Source of the DNA: Terriglobia bacterium
GTDB taxonomy: Bacteria; Acidobacteriota; Terriglobia; Acidiferrales; UBA7541
Length of the DNA stretch: 64,000 bases
Direction of reading: 5' to 3'
Assembly: GCA_020073375.1 (NCBI GenBank)
Contig: JAIQFG010000003.1
Coordinates: 1-64,000 of the forward strand
Below the pieces are notes generated by a model. It did not search any database. It was not told the origin of the DNA and saw only the letters and a list, made by a program, of their open reading frames with translations. A program made the position numbers and the translations under genes. Shown in pieces: positions 17,482-26,604 of this stretch (within the stretch, counting starts at the first letter, position 1; the number at the start of each line of letters is the position of its first letter).

Positions 17482-19482
17482 GCGCCGCTGAAACTCGGGC
17501 GAACCGAGCACCAGGCCCGCGATCATCGCGGCATTCACCTGCTTGACCGGATCGTCCAGGCTGGCCTGCAAAATCTGCGGGTCGGTCAATTGTTTTTCGA
17601 GCGTCTCACGCGTTTGCGGCGACACTTGTCCGCCGAGCAGGACGTGAATCGCATGGTCGAGCGTGGCGTGCGGGTCGGCGGCCGCCTGGCCGCCAAGCAA
17701 AGGTTCGATTTCTACCTGCGCCCCGCGCAGGCGATTGGCCGTCAGCGCCAGCGAAAAATTCATGCGATTAAGCAGCGCGCCCGTATTCACCCAGGCCTCG
17801 GCCTTCGCCGAATAGCCTGTGGGAGGCTCGCACTGATACAGCGGCTGGCCGATCCGCGTGGTCCATTGCACGAGCAGGAACGGCACGTCCACGTCCGCGC
17901 CCACCGCGCGTGTGGCGGAAACCACCAGCTCAAACGGTGTCTTGATCTTGGCGCGGTAAACGTCCCTGGACCAGAACTCGGGCGAATAAATCATGGCGCG
18001 CAGGACTTCCCGAATGTCGCCATCCGATTTCTGGAACGTCTGCGCCATGCGATCGACCAACCCGGCCGGCGGATTGTCGGAAACAAACCGCTGCGCCAGC
18101 TCAAAGGAAATGTGGTGCGCGGTATGCGGATCGCGCGCCAGCAGGTCGAGGACTTCCTCGCCGTCCTTCATTCCTCCGCCGTGAATCGCATGGCCCAGGA
18201 CCGTTTTCTTGCCGGTATTGTGGATGCGTTCGTCAAAGAAAAATTCCGGATCGCGGCGCGGCTCGCGAATGGTCCATCCGGTGAAGGCCTTGGCCACGTT
18301 GATGACGTCGTCCTGCGTGTACCCGCCGTCGACGCCGAGCGTATGCAGTTCCATCAATTCGCGGCCGTAATTTTCGTTCAGGCCGCGCTCCATCCTCTTC
18401 CCTTTCGCGTTGGGATCGTTCGGATTCGCATTCGGCCCGCCCTGCCCTTGCGGAAACCGCGGCCTGCCGAACGGGCCGCCGAATCGCTGCTGGCGCATCT
18501 GGCGGCGCTGCTGCTGTTCCTGCTGCAATTTCTGCCAGGCGACGGGGTCGGCGGAGAGCCAGTTGTCGAGATAAAACAGCATGGCCGGGCTTTTCGCCGT
18601 GGCTTCGAGCAGGTCGCGGAATTTGCCCATGGCGTGCGGCCGGATTGCGTCGCGCTCGTAGGCGGTGATGAGCCAGCGGTCGTCGCCCTTGGCGGCGAAC
18701 ACGTTGAAGTGGTTGTACCAGAAATCCACCATCATCTCGTTCAGTTGGCGTTCGCTGTACACCGCGCGCGTCACTTTCGCCATGGAAAGCTCGGCGACGA
18801 TCCGCTGCGGCGTGCGAATTTCCTGGTAATTGAACATGTTGCCCGCGAATCCGTCCTGGCCCTTGCCTCCCCCTTTTTGCTTGCCAGGATCGTTGCCGTC
18901 CATCGCGCCGGTTTCAAAATTGGGCAACCCTTGCGCGTCCGCTTTCTGCATGTCGTTTTGCGGGCCAGCCTGCATGTCGGTTTGCGTCGCCTGCGCCACC
19001 TGCTTGAGGCGCTCCTGCTGCTGCTTGCGGTACTCCTCGACGGTGATGCCCTCGCGCCTCGCGGCCACTTGCGGCTGCGGAAATTCTTCGAGTAGTCTGG
19101 CGGAAGACATTTTCAACGTGGAAAAGCGATCGAGACGAGCATCGAGCGCGGAGTCGTCAATAGATTCGGGATGAAGCTGGCGGTCAATCCACGCTTGCAA
19201 GCCCATTTGCTTGACGCGTTCCAGGTCGCCGGGACGAGCGCCGAATCCCAGCCGGTTGAATGCCTGCATAATGGCTTCGTCATCCGACAAGTCCTGGACG
19301 GGCAGGCCCTTCAGCGCCTTTGAAACATCCGCGGATTTGCTTTTGTCTTTCTTGTTCTTCGCGGCGAGGACCACGGGGGCGGCGAATATGGCGAACGAAA
19401 GCAGAAGCATCGCCGCAATTCCGGTAAGCGAGTTTCGTTGGCTGCGGCGAAGCGGCGTTTTGCGGGATCCGGCTAGTTTCAT
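17479..19482 (-). CDS. DUF1800 family exported protein
   Basis: 667 aa from the ATG at 19482 (GGGAG upstream); an ATG 11 codons earlier is possible. A signal peptide ('MLLLSFAIFAAPVVLA') is followed by 'AFNRLGFGARPGDLERV', the family's N-terminal signature. Later come 'FWYNHFNVFAAKGDDRW', 'NENYGRELMELHTLGVDGGY', 'VAKAFTGWTI' and 'SPEFWSRDVYRAKIKTPFE', all typical. A low-complexity Gln/Gly/Pro-rich insert lies near residues 330-370. Function unknown. It is co-oriented with and upstream of the DUF1501 gene; the pair is probably an operon interrupted only by an inverted repeat. Confidence 0.9.
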   Translation of the reverse strand: MKLAGSRKTPLRRSQRNSLTGIAAMLLLSFAIFAAPVVLAAKNKKDKSKSADVSKALKGLPVQDLSDDEAIMQAFNRLGFGARPGDLERVKQMGLQAWIDRQLHPESIDDSALDARLDRFSTLKMSSARLLEEFPQPQVAARREGITVEEYRKQQQERLKQVAQATQTDMQAGPQNDMQKADAQGLPNFETGAMDGNDPGKQKGGGKGQDGFAGNMFNYQEIRTPQRIVAELSMAKVTRAVYSERQLNEMMVDFWYNHFNVFAAKGDDRWLITAYERDAIRPHAMGKFRDLLEATAKSPAMLFYLDNWLSADPVAWQKLQQEQQQRRQMRQQRFGGPFGRPRFPQGQGGPNANPNDPNAKGKRMERGLNENYGRELMELHTLGVDGGYTQDDVINVAKAFTGWTIREPRRDPEFFFDERIHNTGKKTVLGHAIHGGGMKDGEEVLDLLARDPHTAHHISFELAQRFVSDNPPAGLVDRMAQTFQKSDGDIREVLRAMIYSPEFWSRDVYRAKIKTPFELVVSATRAVGADVDVPFLLVQWTTRIGQPLYQCEPPTGYSAKAEAWVNTGALLNRMNFSLALTANRLRGAQVEIEPLLGGQAAADPHATLDHAIHVLLGGQVSPQTRETLEKQLTDPQILQASLDDPVKQVNAAMIAGLVLGSPEFQRR

Positions 19483-19580
19483 GTTTCCAGCTCCCTGCGC
19501 GGGCGTTCGAGTCACAAAATAGGCGGGCGATCTCCTTGCCTCAGGAATGTTAACCCCAGCTGGCGGAAAAAGTTGCGCCC

Positions 19581-19671
19581 CAGTAGGACAGGCTTCAGCC
19601 TGTCTGGTTTGGTTGCGGCGCGGGCAATCCTGCTTGGCACAAAAACCGACAGGCTGAAGCCTGTCCTGCTA
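19581..19671. repeat. GTAGGACAGG-family inverted repeat
   Basis: Arms 'cagtaggacaggcttcagcc' and 'gacaggctgaagcctgtcct' with about 45 bp between. The stop codon of the small gene at 19669 touches the right arm. Confidence 0.88.
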
Positions 19672-19896
19672 AGAACCGTCCCGGAAGGCGTCCAGCCTCC
19701 AGACATCCTGACCTTCGTCATGCCGCAGCACGAAATAATCGCCATCCGCGGTGCGGACTCGAAAGAAAACAGCTCCCGGGGAGTACCACCGGTCCTGCAC
19801 TTCCACAATTTCAAAGACGTGGCCGCGCAGGGCGAAGCGGATGGGCCGTTCGTCGGCGCGGTATCCGGCATAGCATTCGACGCGCAGTTCGCTCAT
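19669..19896 (-). CDS. Small conserved hypothetical protein
   Basis: 75 aa from the ATG at 19896 (GGAGG 8 nt upstream). Sequence runs 'MSELRVECYAGYRADERPIR', then 'GHVFEIVEVQDRWYSPGAVF' and 'VRTADGDYFVLRHDE': an all-beta, small barrel-like pattern seen in short conserved bacterial proteins of unknown role. No signal peptide. Its TAG stop directly abuts the inverted repeat. Neighbours give no functional clue. Confidence 0.7.
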   Translation of the reverse strand: MSELRVECYAGYRADERPIRFALRGHVFEIVEVQDRWYSPGAVFFRVRTADGDYFVLRHDEGQDVWRLDAFRDGS

Positions 19897-19963
19897 AGTG
19901 CGCCTCCAGCCTTCGGGGGCCAAGCTTTATGGATTCGAGTTTACTCCCAACGGAGGAAAAAAG

Positions 19964-20809
19964 TCAGAGCGCCGAATCGCGCAGTTCCGCATTGTAGGCC
20001 GCGCCCAGCAGCAGAATCGTCGCCGTCAGCTGCATCCAAAGCATCAGGCCGATGGTCACCGCGAGACCTCCGTAAACCATCGTGTACGGCACCGCGCGCA
20101 GATAAAAACCCAGGCAAATGCTCACCATCCACCAGAGCAAAGTAGCGACGCTCGCCCCCGGCAACACGGAATCCCAGGTTTGATTGCCCGGACATCCGAT
20201 GCGATAAATCAACGCGAGCACAAACAGCGCGATAATCATGGAGACAACAATGTACAAGCCGCTCCACAGCAGCCGGATCAGCACGGGCATCGAAGAGGTA
20301 TGCAGCATCCAGTTGCGCACCTGCCTTCCGAAGACCACCAGGTTTACGATGAAGATGGACGGCACAATCGTGGCGCTCAGCAGCAACAGGGCCCGCAGAT
20401 GCTTTACGACCCAATCCTGCTGTCCCTTTTCGCGGTACACGTCGCGGAAACCTTCCACCAGCAGCTTCATCATCTGCGTTCCCGCCAGCAGCGTTCCGCC
20501 CAGCCCCAGCAGGACCCATTGCCAGGGATGAGTGTTATGCCGCGCCAGAAATCCACTGAGGATGCTGAGCGTTCCCGGCGGAAGCACGATGCGCAGGCGC
20601 TCAATGATCCCCTGCAGCGCCTGCCGGAATGCGGCGGAGCCGGCTACCGCTCCCAGAACGACCAGGATCATCGGAGAAAAAGCGAGAAACATGTTGAAGG
20701 CTACGGCCTGCGTCTGCGTGACGCAATTCGGGACAACTCGACGCGCGGCCCGGTAAAACCGGTGTAGTAAGACCGAACTTTTGGCTGCCTTCAAAGTTTT
20801 CGTAGTCAA
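19964..20809 (-). CDS. YihY/virulence factor BrkB family membrane protein
   Basis: 281 aa with six predicted TM helices. Family features: 'QAVAFNMFLAFSPMILVVLG' near residues 33-52, 'DVYREKGQQDWVVKHLRALL', and the C-terminal 'SICLGFYLRAVPYTMVYGGL' followed by 'TATILLLGAAYNAEL'. Once annotated as RNase BN, the family is now regarded as inner-membrane transporters or envelope proteins of uncertain role. Single gene; the upstream 220 bp separate it from a divergent exported aldolase-like gene. Confidence 0.88.
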   Translation of the reverse strand: MTTKTLKAAKSSVLLHRFYRAARRVVPNCVTQTQAVAFNMFLAFSPMILVVLGAVAGSAAFRQALQGIIERLRIVLPPGTLSILSGFLARHNTHPWQWVLLGLGGTLLAGTQMMKLLVEGFRDVYREKGQQDWVVKHLRALLLLSATIVPSIFIVNLVVFGRQVRNWMLHTSSMPVLIRLLWSGLYIVVSMIIALFVLALIYRIGCPGNQTWDSVLPGASVATLLWWMVSICLGFYLRAVPYTMVYGGLAVTIGLMLWMQLTATILLLGAAYNAELRDSAL

Positions 20810-21033
20810 GAGTCTCGCCAGAATAGCCTAATTTTGCTTCTTTAGGGATATCGTGCGCAAAATTCCGGAACCTGAGGCCCTCCGGCATGGGTCGCCCCGA
20901 TCCGCGCATCGATCCCGGATTGACAGCGAGCCGGCAAAAGGTGTATCGCATGTGCTGAAAATACAATTAGAATTCGATTATTCCATCACGGGTACGCGAG
21001 GCCGATTGCAAATCGATCGCCAAGGAGAAGGCC

Positions 21034-21900
21034 ATGGAGAAAATAAAGTTTGCCAAGTCGGGATTCGGCCGCCGGGGATTTCTGTCCGGTTCAAGCCTGT
21101 TGCTGACGGGCGCACTACTCGGCGCGGGCGAGGAGGCCGAAGCGCATCCGAATCCTCTTGGCGAACCGGCGTTGGCAGAGCCTCCCCAAGACGCGCCGCA
21201 GGATAAGGACGCTTTGCTCGCTGACCTGGTGACCGCGAACCACATTCTGCAGGACCAGGGCGTGGTGGACGGCTACGGCCACATCAGCGTGCGCAACCCC
21301 GCCAATCCGAATCACTTCTGGATTTCGCGCTGGCTGGCCCCGGATCTGGTCACGCCCGGCGACATCGTCGAGCTGGATCTGGATTGCGTCCCGGTGAACG
21401 GCGACACGCGAAAGCTGTACAGCGAGCGATGGATCCACAGCGAGATTTACCGCGTGCGGCCGGACGTAAAATCCATCGTGCACACGCACACTCCCACCGT
21501 GGTCCTCATGGGCGTCATCAACGAACCGCTTCTGCCGGTTTACCACATGGGCGGATTCCTCGGCACGGGCTTGCCCACATTCGATATCCGCAAAAATTTT
21601 GGCATGACCAACATGCTGATCAACGACGCAGCCAAGGGCAAGGCCCTGGCTCAGGCTCTCGGTGACAAGCCGGGAGCCTTGATGCGCGGGCACGGGGGGA
21701 TCACCGTGGGCAACAGCATCATGCATTCGGTGGGCCGCAGCGTGTATCTGAAGATCAACGCGGAAATGCACATCATGGCGGGTGGCCGGAAACTTGAGAC
21801 TCTGACGTCTGAGGAGGCGCACCAGGCCGAAATCGGCAATCAGGAATTCCCCAAGGATTGGGACCTGTGGAAGCGCCAGGTGACGGGCAAGAGGTCTTAG
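21034..21900 (+). CDS. Exported class II aldolase/adducin-family protein
   Basis: 288 aa. The N-terminus has a twin-arginine-like signal ('FGRRGFLSGSSLLLTGALLG'), followed by a class II aldolase/adducin domain: 'GHISVRNPANPNHFWIS', 'SERWIHSEIYRVRPDVKSIV', the metal-binding 'HTHTPTVV' (about residues 149-156), and 'RGHGGITVGNSI' with another ligand His. The fold suggests a sugar-phosphate aldolase or epimerase-like zinc enzyme, but family members are normally cytoplasmic. The substrate is unknown. A TTGACA box at 20920-20925 may belong to its promoter but the -10 is poor. The stop codon abuts an inverted repeat. Confidence 0.85.
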   Translation: MEKIKFAKSGFGRRGFLSGSSLLLTGALLGAGEEAEAHPNPLGEPALAEPPQDAPQDKDALLADLVTANHILQDQGVVDGYGHISVRNPANPNHFWISRWLAPDLVTPGDIVELDLDCVPVNGDTRKLYSERWIHSEIYRVRPDVKSIVHTHTPTVVLMGVINEPLLPVYHMGGFLGTGLPTFDIRKNFGMTNMLINDAAKGKALAQALGDKPGALMRGHGGITVGNSIMHSVGRSVYLKINAEMHIMAGGRKLETLTSEEAHQAEIGNQEFPKDWDLWKRQVTGKRS

Positions 21901-21991
21901 TAGGACAGGCTTCAGCCTGTCTGGTTTTGCGCGCGATCCGTTGCCGCCCGGCGTCCCTGCAAAGAAGCGACAGGCTGAAGCCTGTCCTACT
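21898..21991. repeat. GTAGGACAGG-family inverted repeat
   Basis: Left arm 'tagtaggacaggcttcagcc' begins with the TAG stop of the aldolase-like gene; right arm 'gacaggctgaagcctgtcct'. About 50 bp between arms. Confidence 0.9.
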
Positions 21992-22100
21992 GTTCACCAT
22001 CGCTCGTTGAGCGCGCTCCATTTTCCCATTCCCTCGCTGAACTTGTCGCCCGGCGCCGCTGCAGAGTACACTCCCAATGCAGTTTCCGCGGAGGTGCGGC

Positions 22101-23003
22101 ATGGCTCGAATGGTCCGTTGCGGTCTCATCCAGGCGCATTGCGAATGGTCCCCCACAAAATTCACGCTGGCGCAGATCAAGGAAAAAATGATCGCCAAGC
22201 ACGAAAAGCTGATCGCCGCCGCGGCCAAGCGCAAAGTGCAGATCCTGGGATTGCAGGAACTTTTCTACGGCCCGTACTTCTGCGCGGAGCAGGAGCAGAA
22301 GTGGTACGGCCTCACCGAACCGGTCCCGGGCGGCCCGACGACCACGCGCATGCAAAAGCTGGCGAAGAAATACGGCATGGCCATGATCGTTCCCGTCTAT
22401 GAAGTGGAAATGGCCGGCGTGTATTACAACACCGCCGCGGTATTCGATGCCGACGGAAAATATCTGGGCAAATACCGCAAGCACCATATTCCGCATTGCC
22501 ATCCGGGATTCTGGGAAAAATTTTATTTCACGCCGGGAAACGCGGGGTACCCCGTGTTTGAAACGCGCTTCGGCCGCGTCGGCGTCTACATCTGCTACGA
22601 CCGGCACTTCCCCGAGGGCGCGCGAATCCTGGGGCTGAACGGCGCCGAGATCGTCTTCAATCCTTCGGCGACGGTCGCCGGGCTTTCCGAATATCTCTGG
22701 GAACTCGAGCAGCCGGCCCACGCCGCGGCCAATGGCTATTTCGTGGCCGCGTCCAATCGCGTCGGCACCGAAAAACCCTGGCAGATTGGCGAATTCTACG
22801 GAAAAAGTTATTTCTGCAATCCGCGCGGACAAATCATCGCGCAAGCCAGCCGCAATAAGGACGAATTGCTGGTCGCGGACCTGAACCTCGACGAAATTCA
22901 GCAGGTGCGCGAAGTCTGGCAGTTCTACCGCGACCGCCGCCCCGAAACCTACGGCGAAATCACGCGCACGCAGGCCGCGGGCAGCGCGGCGGCAGCGGAC
23001 TGA
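22101..23003 (+). CDS. Beta-ureidopropionase / N-carbamoyl-beta-alanine amidohydrolase (nitrilase superfamily)
   Basis: 300 aa from the ATG at 22101 (GGAGG 6 nt upstream). Nitrilase-superfamily triad is visible: Glu in 'LGLQELFYGPYF', Lys in 'GKYRKHHIPH' and Cys in 'GVYICYDRHFPEGAR'. It should hydrolyse N-carbamoyl-beta-alanine to beta-alanine, CO2 and ammonia, the last step of reductive pyrimidine breakdown. The assignment is strengthened by neighbours: aminotransferase (23188), nucleobase permease (28228), PreA (29745), PreT (31675) and dihydropyrimidinase (33350). Another N-carbamoyl substrate remains possible. Confidence 0.88.
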   Translation: MARMVRCGLIQAHCEWSPTKFTLAQIKEKMIAKHEKLIAAAAKRKVQILGLQELFYGPYFCAEQEQKWYGLTEPVPGGPTTTRMQKLAKKYGMAMIVPVYEVEMAGVYYNTAAVFDADGKYLGKYRKHHIPHCHPGFWEKFYFTPGNAGYPVFETRFGRVGVYICYDRHFPEGARILGLNGAEIVFNPSATVAGLSEYLWELEQPAHAAANGYFVAASNRVGTEKPWQIGEFYGKSYFCNPRGQIIAQASRNKDELLVADLNLDEIQQVREVWQFYRDRRPETYGEITRTQAAGSAAAAD

Positions 23004-23011
23004 AGAATTGG

Positions 23012-23176
23012 AACCACGGATACACACGGATGAACACGGATAAGAAAGATAAACCTGAATTCGATTCCTGAATTTTCTCGAAGAAGCTGATTTTGTCGGT
23101 GCCCTCTGTGTTTTCTGTGTTAAAGACTTTGATCTTGCTCTTTATCCGTGTTGATCAGCGTGAATCCGTGGTTAAA
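23012..23176. repeat. Inverted repeat of the 'CCACGGATNNACACGGAT' type
   Basis: Left arm 'ccacggatacacacggatga' plus 'acacggataa'; right arm 'ttatccgtgttgatcagcgt' plus 'gaatccgtgg'. About 95 bp between. Related to the copies at 40488 and 40705. It separates the ureidopropionase and aminotransferase genes. Confidence 0.85.
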
Positions 23177-23187
23177 AGGATTTCCTC

Positions 23188-24501
23188 ATGACGACCCAGC
23201 CCAAAGCAATGACGCGCAGCGAAGAAGTGGTCCGCAAGCACAAGGAATACCTGTGGCCGGCGGTGACGAATTTCTACAAGCAGCCGCTGGTGGCCGACCA
23301 CGCCTCGCTGCAATACGTCTGGGACGTCGAAGGCCGCAAGTACCTCGATTTTTTCGGCGGCATCCTGACCATTTCCGTGGGCCATGCCAATCCGAAAATC
23401 ACGGGCCCGGTAAAAGCGCAGGTGGACCGACTCCAGCACCTCTCGACGCTCTATCCCAACGAGCAGATCGTCGCGCTGGCCGAAAAAGTCGCGCAGATCA
23501 CTCCTGGCGCCCTGCAGTCCAGTTTTTTCACCAGTTCCGGCACCGAGGCGAATGAAGCCGCGATCCTGCTCGCGCGCATGGCCACCGGCTCCTATGACAT
23601 TGTCGCCCTGCGTCACGCCTATTCGGGCGGATCGGCGCTGGCCAAAAGCGTGACGGCGCAAGCGCCATGGCGGAAATCCGCGGTCATCAGCGTGGGCGTC
23701 GCGCACGCCATCAATCCGTATTGCTATCGCTGCCCTCTCGGCCTGAAATATCCCGATTGCGAAGTGGCCTGCGCCAAGGACGTCGAAAACCTGATTCAGA
23801 CCGGTACCAGCGGCCAGATCGCCGCATTCATCGCCGAGCCCATCCAGGGCGTGGGCGGCTTTATCACTCCGCCTCCCGAATATTTCAAAATTGTGTTTAA
23901 CGCAGTGAAAAAATATGGCGGCTTGTTCATCTCCGACGAAGTCCAGACCGGATTCGGCCGCACCGGAAAAAAATGGTTCGGCATCGAACATTGGGAAGTC
24001 ACCCCGGACATCATGACCTGCGCCAAGGGCATGGCCAACGGCGCGCCCATCGGCGCGACCATCACCACCAAGGAACTCGCCGCATCGTTTCAGGGCCTGA
24101 CCATCTCCACCTTCGGCGGAAATCCGGTGACCAGCGTCGCCGCCAAGGCCACCATTGAATTCATCGAGGAGGAAAAACTGCTCGAAAATTCGCATACCGT
24201 CGGCGCCTACTTCCACGGAAAACTGGAAGAACTGCAGGAAAAGTACCCCGTCATCGGGGACGTCCGCGGCAAGGGCCTCATGATCGGCCTGGAACTGGTG
24301 AAGGACCGCGCGACCAAGGAGCCCGCGCCGGAGGTTACCAACCAATTGCTGGAGCGCACGCGCGATCACGGCTTGCTCATCGGCAAGGGCGGCCTCTATG
24401 GCAACGTCATTCGTCTTTCACCCATGCTGAATATCGCGAAGGCGGACGTGGACCAAGCCGTGCGACTTCTCGATCAGTCTTTCTCCGAAATTACGGTCTA
24501 G
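23188..24501 (+). CDS. Class III PLP aminotransferase, beta-alanine/AGXT2-like
   Basis: 437 aa. Landmarks of class III aminotransferases: 'FFGGILTISVGHANPKI' (about residues 55-71), 'SSGTEANEAA', 'LFISDEVQTGFGRTG' with the PLP-contacting Asp, and the Schiff-base lysine in 'MTCAKGMANGAPIGA' (about K278). Similarity is closest to alanine-glyoxylate aminotransferase 2 types, which also use beta-alanine and 3-aminoisobutyrate. Standing right after beta-ureidopropionase, it most likely removes the amino group of the pathway's end product. The donor/acceptor pair cannot be read from sequence. Confidence 0.88.
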   Translation: MTTQPKAMTRSEEVVRKHKEYLWPAVTNFYKQPLVADHASLQYVWDVEGRKYLDFFGGILTISVGHANPKITGPVKAQVDRLQHLSTLYPNEQIVALAEKVAQITPGALQSSFFTSSGTEANEAAILLARMATGSYDIVALRHAYSGGSALAKSVTAQAPWRKSAVISVGVAHAINPYCYRCPLGLKYPDCEVACAKDVENLIQTGTSGQIAAFIAEPIQGVGGFITPPPEYFKIVFNAVKKYGGLFISDEVQTGFGRTGKKWFGIEHWEVTPDIMTCAKGMANGAPIGATITTKELAASFQGLTISTFGGNPVTSVAAKATIEFIEEEKLLENSHTVGAYFHGKLEELQEKYPVIGDVRGKGLMIGLELVKDRATKEPAPEVTNQLLERTRDHGLLIGKGGLYGNVIRLSPMLNIAKADVDQAVRLLDQSFSEITV

Positions 24502-24630
24502 ATTTATCGCGCAAACCCCTGCGCAGCCCGGGCTTCGTCACATTTGTGGCGCATACTCCCCGGCAGCGCGTGTTTCAATCCGGGTCACTCAGTACCTTGT
24601 AGATAATCTACTGTCTGGCATAGTTCCTAT

Positions 24631-24647
24631 TTGGCACAATCGCCGCC
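24631..24647 (+). promoter_or_regulatory. Possible sigma54 (-24/-12) promoter of pilB-like gene
   Basis: 'ttggcacaatcgccgcc' has a perfect TTGGCAC -24 block and a GC dinucleotide at the correct distance for -12 (GG-N10-GC), though the rest of the -12 block (CCGCC instead of TTGCA) is poor. It lies 84 bp before the ATG. Type IV pilus genes are sigma54-driven in several bacteria, so the site is plausible but weak. Confidence 0.35.
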
Positions 24648-24730
24648 TTTTCCATGTTCCAGAATGGCCTTCCCCTTGTTACCTTGAATGGGGCGTCTTG
24701 CCCTTTGCTTGGGCCCCTGCTCGGAGAACC

Positions 24731-26602
24731 ATGAAGAAGAAAAAACTTGGCGAAGTGCTTCGCGATCGCGGAAAAATTTCGCCGTCTGACCTGCTGGCTG
24801 CTATTACGGAACAACAAGGAAAGGTCATCCATCTCGGCGAATTGATGCTTGAGCGCGGGCTCGTCACCAAGCACGACTTGGGAGCGGCCCTCGAGGAAGT
24901 CTCGCACATCCCGTACATCGATTGCACGACCGTGGCGCCGGAGGCTCGCGCCCTGCGCCTGGTGCCCAGAGCCATGGCCGAGCGCCTGTGCGTGCTGCCC
25001 ATCCGTTGCGAACAGAGGTCGCTGGTTGTGGCCATGGCGGCGCCGCAAAATCTGGCGATCCTGGACGAATTGCGCTTTTCCACCAGCTTTGAAATTTCTC
25101 CGCGGCTGTCGTTTCGCTCGGAACTGCAGCAGGCCATCGACCGGCATTATGCGAGCTCGGACGGACAGTCGTTCTCCCACGGGACGCTTCACAAATCGGA
25201 CCGAATCAAGTTTGAGGAAGTGGAATTCATCTCCACCAGTTCGCGGCAGGCCAATCAGGAAGCCATCCGCGAGATGCAGGCTGACGCGACGCAGCGCAGA
25301 ACTCCCGCCGTGCGCTTGGTGTCCGAAATGCTCCAAGTGGCCATGGCACGCCGCGCCAGCGACATTCACATCGAGCCGCGCGCCGCAGACACCGCCGTGC
25401 GCATGCGCGTGGACGGCGTCCTGCGCGACCACCAGTTGATTCCCAGGGCCTTCCAGACCTCCCTGATTTCGCGCGTCAAGATTCTGGCGGACATGGATAT
25501 TTCCGAGCGCCGCGCTCCTCAGGACGGCCGCTTCATGGTGGCCATCCGCGAACGCCAAATCGATCTGCGCGTCTCGACCCTTCCCACCCAGTACGGCGAG
25601 AAGGTTGTCATCCGTCTGCTGGAGACCAGCGCCCCGCTGACTTCCTACGCCGATCTCGGCATGCCCGAAAATATTTCCCTGGAACTCTCCGAGATGCTTT
25701 CCGCGCCGCAAGGAATGATTCTGGTCACCGGGCCGACCGGGTCGGGCAAGAGCACGACGCTCTACTCCTCGCTCGACAAGCTTCGCCGCCCTTCGGTCAA
25801 CATCGTCACGGTCGAGGACCCGGTCGAATACGTTCTTCCGGGAATCAACCAGGCGCACGTGAACACCAAGGCGGGGATGACTTTCGCCAGTTGCCTGCGC
25901 TCGATTCTCCGGCAGGATCCCAACATCATCATGGTGGGCGAAATCCGCGACAAGGAAACCGCGGAAATTGCCATGCGCGCGGCGCAAACCGGGCACCTGG
26001 TTCTCTCGACCATGCACACCAACGACAGCGTATCGGCCATCGTCCGCCTGCTGGACCTCGGCATTCCCGGCTATCTGATCGGCTCCTCGCTCACTGGAAT
26101 TCTGGCGCAGCGGCTGGTGCGGAAACTGTGCTCCTGCCACTCGGTGGAAAAGGCGGCTCCGGATTTCCGCGCGCGCCTGATGCAACTGGGCGTGTCCAAC
26201 CCGCCGTCGAAAATGGCGCTTCCCCGCGGCTGCGACAAGTGCGACCAGAGCGGCTATATCGGCCGCATCGGAATCTACGAACTGCTCAACGTGGACGATT
26301 CGGTCCGCGACATCATCCGCGCCAACGGAAATATCGATCAGATTCGCGATACCTCACGCGCCAACGGAATGACCCTGATGCGCGAAGACGCGCTGGAGAA
26401 GCTGCTGGAAGGCGTCACCACCCTGGAGGAAATTCTGCGCGTCATTCCGATGGAATCGGTCAAGGGCGCTGAATGCGCCAAGTGCAGCCGGCCTTTGCTC
26501 CAAAACTTCAACTTCTGCCCGTCCTGCGGCGCCCCTTGCGGGCGGGACAGTTTTGCCCCGCGTGCGGGCAAGCGGGAATTCACTCCGGAAGGAGCCTTCT
26601 GA
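24731..26602 (+). CDS. PilB/GspE-type assembly ATPase with C-terminal zinc ribbon
   Basis: 623 aa from the ATG at 24731. The N-terminal MshEN-like region (about 1-145; 'RDRGKISPSDLLAAITEQQG', 'LGELMLERGLV') is a c-di-GMP-binding type domain. ATPase core: Walker A 'GPTGSGKSTT' at about 335, 'VEDPVEYVLPGINQAHVN', Walker B 'QDPNIIMVGEIRDKETAE' at about 396, 'LVLSTMHTND', and a four-Cys zinc motif ('CSCH', 'CDKCDQSGYIGRIGIYELL'). Unusually, an additional zinc ribbon ('CAKCSRP...FCPSCG') follows at about 580-600. It should power type IV pilus or type II secretion. A PilZ gene follows 2 bp later. A close paralogue is at 58064. Confidence 0.93.
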   Translation: MKKKKLGEVLRDRGKISPSDLLAAITEQQGKVIHLGELMLERGLVTKHDLGAALEEVSHIPYIDCTTVAPEARALRLVPRAMAERLCVLPIRCEQRSLVVAMAAPQNLAILDELRFSTSFEISPRLSFRSELQQAIDRHYASSDGQSFSHGTLHKSDRIKFEEVEFISTSSRQANQEAIREMQADATQRRTPAVRLVSEMLQVAMARRASDIHIEPRAADTAVRMRVDGVLRDHQLIPRAFQTSLISRVKILADMDISERRAPQDGRFMVAIRERQIDLRVSTLPTQYGEKVVIRLLETSAPLTSYADLGMPENISLELSEMLSAPQGMILVTGPTGSGKSTTLYSSLDKLRRPSVNIVTVEDPVEYVLPGINQAHVNTKAGMTFASCLRSILRQDPNIIMVGEIRDKETAEIAMRAAQTGHLVLSTMHTNDSVSAIVRLLDLGIPGYLIGSSLTGILAQRLVRKLCSCHSVEKAAPDFRARLMQLGVSNPPSKMALPRGCDKCDQSGYIGRIGIYELLNVDDSVRDIIRANGNIDQIRDTSRANGMTLMREDALEKLLEGVTTLEEILRVIPMESVKGAECAKCSRPLLQNFNFCPSCGAPCGRDSFAPRAGKREFTPEGAF

Positions 26603-26604
26603 CC

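Noticed and set aside
17392-19095. A 567-codon plus-strand frame opposite the DUF1800 gene
   Set aside because: Runs antisense to a clear DUF1800 protein, with Arg/His-rich composition and no family features.
21898-21991. GTAGGACAGG repeats as CRISPR or insertion sequences
   Set aside because: Copies are two-armed inverted repeats scattered singly between genes, with no tandem spacing, transposase or target duplication visible.
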